From contig JADGGM010000017.1 in the NCBI GenBank assembly GCA_019689955.1, forward strand, positions 1 through 13,843: a stretch of 13,843 nucleotides of DNA, written 5' to 3'. Made by a program: the position numbers and the translations under genes. The DNA comes from Gemmatimonadaceae bacterium. Its GTDB lineage: Bacteria > Gemmatimonadota > Gemmatimonadetes > Gemmatimonadales > Gemmatimonadaceae. Of the stretch, positions 12,346-13,843 are shown piece by piece (position 1 is the stretch's first letter; the number at the start of each line of letters is the position of its first letter). The notes under the pieces were generated by a model. The model was not told where the DNA came from. It saw only the letters and a list, made by a program, of their open reading frames with translations, and ran no database searches.

Positions 12346-12369
12346 CGGCCGTCCCGGCGCGCGACCGGG

Positions 12370-12388
12370 CCGAGCGCCTCCCGCTCGG
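12370..12388. repeat. GC hairpin between the peptidase and ABC genes
   Basis: CCGAGCG (12370-12376) pairs with CGCTCGG (12382-12388) around a five-base loop, about 50 bases downstream of the peptidase stop on the minus strand. No T-run follows. It could mark a factor-dependent end of the peptidase transcript before the ABC promoter. Confidence 0.35.
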
Positions 12389-12435
12389 GGAGATCGCCCG
12401 GCCCGGCCGGCCGTACCGACGAGTGAGTGACGGCG

Positions 12436-13806
12436 TTACCGCCGCATGGCGGCCGCGGCGCTCGGCGGGCGGATGGGGCGCGGTTGCGGCACAGTGACGG
12501 CGAGCGAGCGGTGTCCGTCGGCGCCGACGCTGCGTACCCCGGCCCAGAGATCGTCGAGCTGCTCGTCGAGCTCGTAGGAGGTCCCGTTCCCCACGGGGAT
12601 CACGCGCTCCCACGTCGGCGACGTCGTCGAGCGCACGAGCACTTCGTACGACGCCGCGCCCGGCGCGGGGTTCCACGTGATGTTCCACGACTGGCCGTAC
12701 GGCGCGACGCGGCGTGCGCGGACGCTGTCCGGGGGCGGCGGCGCGCTCGCGAGCGTGGCGAGGACCGCGGCGTTCACGCGGGCGATGTTCGCGGTATATG
12801 CGAAGTTCACGTGCTCGAAGGTATCGGCCGGGCGATGCTGGCGGTCCAACGCTTCCATGCGCTCGGTCGTGCGGATCCCGGGGTCGCCGAGGAACACGAA
12901 CGGCTCGTGGTCCGTGCCGCGCCCGATGCGGTCGATGCGGAACACGGAGAGGATGTTGAAGCTCGGCGTGTACGTACGTCCGAGCGCCGCGGCATAGCGC
13001 GCGAGCTCCCGGCTCGGCGAGTTGTCGGGATCGCCGCTGTAAATGCGCATCGTGGTGGAATCGGTGCGCCCGTTGTCGGCGGAGACGTTGCCATCGAGGT
13101 CATCGGACATATCGCCGAGCACCGTGTAGCCCTGCTGGTGCAGCCGCTCGGCGAGGTGGCGGGAGCCGAGGAGCCCCTGCTCTTCGCCGGCAACGAGGGC
13201 GAAGAGGACCGAGTGGCTCAGCCCCTTGGGGTAGCGCTTGGAGAAGACGCGCGCCAGCTCGACGACGGCCGAGGTGCCGGAGCCATCATCGTCGGCGCCC
13301 GGCGCGTCGGAGGTGACGTCGAAGGGGTCGACGGCGCAGATGCACGAGTCATAGTGGCCGGTGATCACCACGACGCGCGTGGTGTCGCGCCCGGGGAGCC
13401 AGGCGAGGACGTTCACGACGTTGACGGTGGGCTTCTGCGGGTGGCGTGAGACCTCGACCATGGCCGGATCGTACTCGACCTTCAGGCATCCACCGCACGC
13501 CGCGCCGTAGGCGGACAGTTTGGCGAAGAGCCACCGGCGCGCCGCGCCGATGCCGCGCGTGCTGCTCGTGGTGTCGCTCATCGTGTGGCGGGTCCCGAAG
13601 GTGACGAGCGTGGAGTCGGTGGCGCGGATCTGGGCGGGGGAGATGTCGCGGAGGAGCGCGGCGATGCCCGGATCGCGCGCGAGGCCGAGCCGGGCGTCGA
13701 GCGGCCGCGGGGCTGGGGCGTGCTGGGCGCGCGCGAGGGGAGTGGCGAGGAGCGAGCCTGTGGCGAGGGCGGCGAGGGGGAGAAACGAACGAGGGAAGCG
13801 AGCCAT
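12436..13806 (-). CDS. Secreted M28-family zinc aminopeptidase with C-terminal FnIII-like domain
   Basis: A 456-residue exported metallopeptidase of family M28. A signal peptide (1-27, cleaved after ARA) sends it to the periplasm or outside. The co-catalytic zinc site is recognisable by comparison with the Vibrio and Streptomyces aminopeptidases: GHYDS (H151, with catalytic-type D153), PGADDDGSG (bridging Asp within 172-174), GEEQG (general base E208, ligand E209), D232 in LGDMSDD, and H300 in GTDHEPF. The HRPADTFEHVN segment (324-334) is also typical. After the peptidase domain (to about 352) and a Pro-rich linker, residues about 363-440 resemble a fibronectin type III fold (ITWNPAPGAASYEVLVR), common as an accessory domain in secreted enzymes. 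The ATG at 13806 has GGAG five bases upstream. It probably removes N-terminal amino acids from peptides. The upstream context is cut by the window end. It is on the same strand as the ABC pair but 125 bases away. Confidence 0.92.
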   Translation of the reverse strand: MARFPRSFLPLAALATGSLLATPLARAQHAPAPRPLDARLGLARDPGIAALLRDISPAQIRATDSTLVTFGTRHTMSDTTSSTRGIGAARRWLFAKLSAYGAACGGCLKVEYDPAMVEVSRHPQKPTVNVVNVLAWLPGRDTTRVVVITGHYDSCICAVDPFDVTSDAPGADDDGSGTSAVVELARVFSKRYPKGLSHSVLFALVAGEEQGLLGSRHLAERLHQQGYTVLGDMSDDLDGNVSADNGRTDSTTMRIYSGDPDNSPSRELARYAAALGRTYTPSFNILSVFRIDRIGRGTDHEPFVFLGDPGIRTTERMEALDRQHRPADTFEHVNFAYTANIARVNAAVLATLASAPPPPDSVRARRVAPYGQSWNITWNPAPGAASYEVLVRSTTSPTWERVIPVGNGTSYELDEQLDDLWAGVRSVGADGHRSLAVTVPQPRPIRPPSAAAAMRR

Positions 13807-13843
13807 GCGTGCTCCACGGTGAAGGTCGCGGACGGATGGGCGC

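Noticed and set aside
12311..12688. 126-codon N-terminal extension of the ABC ATPase
   Set aside because: Overlaps the peptidase gene out of frame, lacks domain similarity, and the standard ATPase N-terminus begins at 12310 downstream of a promoter-like element.
1..13843. CRISPR array, tRNA or rRNA genes, insertion sequences, integrase or attachment sites
   Set aside because: No regularly spaced repeats, cloverleaf, transposase or recombinase-like protein, or terminal repeats were seen on either strand.

Overview
The window is high-GC bacterial DNA (roughly 70% G+C by eye) with strong G/C preference at third codon positions. Outer-membrane efflux, a lipoprotein adaptor and secreted-protein genes point to a diderm bacterium. 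The overall style (TATCTT-like -10 elements, a secreted M28 peptidase, an outer membrane factor-adaptor-RND gene order) is what I would expect of Gemmatimonadota. That placement is an impression, not a demonstrated assignment; Myxococcota or another high-GC diderm is possible.

Layout from left to right. A MarR-family regulator lies on the minus strand (63-662). A divergent monocistronic gene (973-1230) encodes an unrecognised 85-residue two-helix membrane protein and ends in a textbook intrinsic terminator. Next is a self-contained plus-strand drug-efflux operon (1501-8089): a TetR repressor, a TolC-like outer membrane factor, a lipoprotein adaptor and an RND pump. It is preceded by a promoter with overlapping inverted repeats. 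On the minus strand follows a two-gene operon of an Lrp/AsnC regulator and a YedA-like EamA exporter (9594-8129), convergent with the RND gene. Divergent from it is a stand-alone LytTR DNA-binding protein (9780-10295), whose 3' end overlaps that of an ABC-2 permease on the other strand. The permease is translationally coupled to its ATPase (12310-10273). Upstream on the same strand is a secreted M28 zinc peptidase (13806-12436).

The theme is export under local control: three exporters of different classes (RND tripartite, DMT/EamA, ABC-2) and four one-component regulators (MarR, TetR, AsnC, LytTR). Two regulator-exporter pairings (TetR with RND, AsnC with EamA) are backed by operon structure. 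The LytTR-ABC pairing rests on proximity only, and the MarR has no obvious partner.

No mobile element, CRISPR array, tRNA or rRNA was seen. I found no clearly new multi-gene system. The most interesting signals are regulatory: two regulator genes with near-identical promoters placed so close to the ATG that their mRNAs should be leaderless, each embedded in nested palindromes; a strong palindrome beside the overlapping ends of a convergent gene pair; and the unclassified small membrane protein gene.
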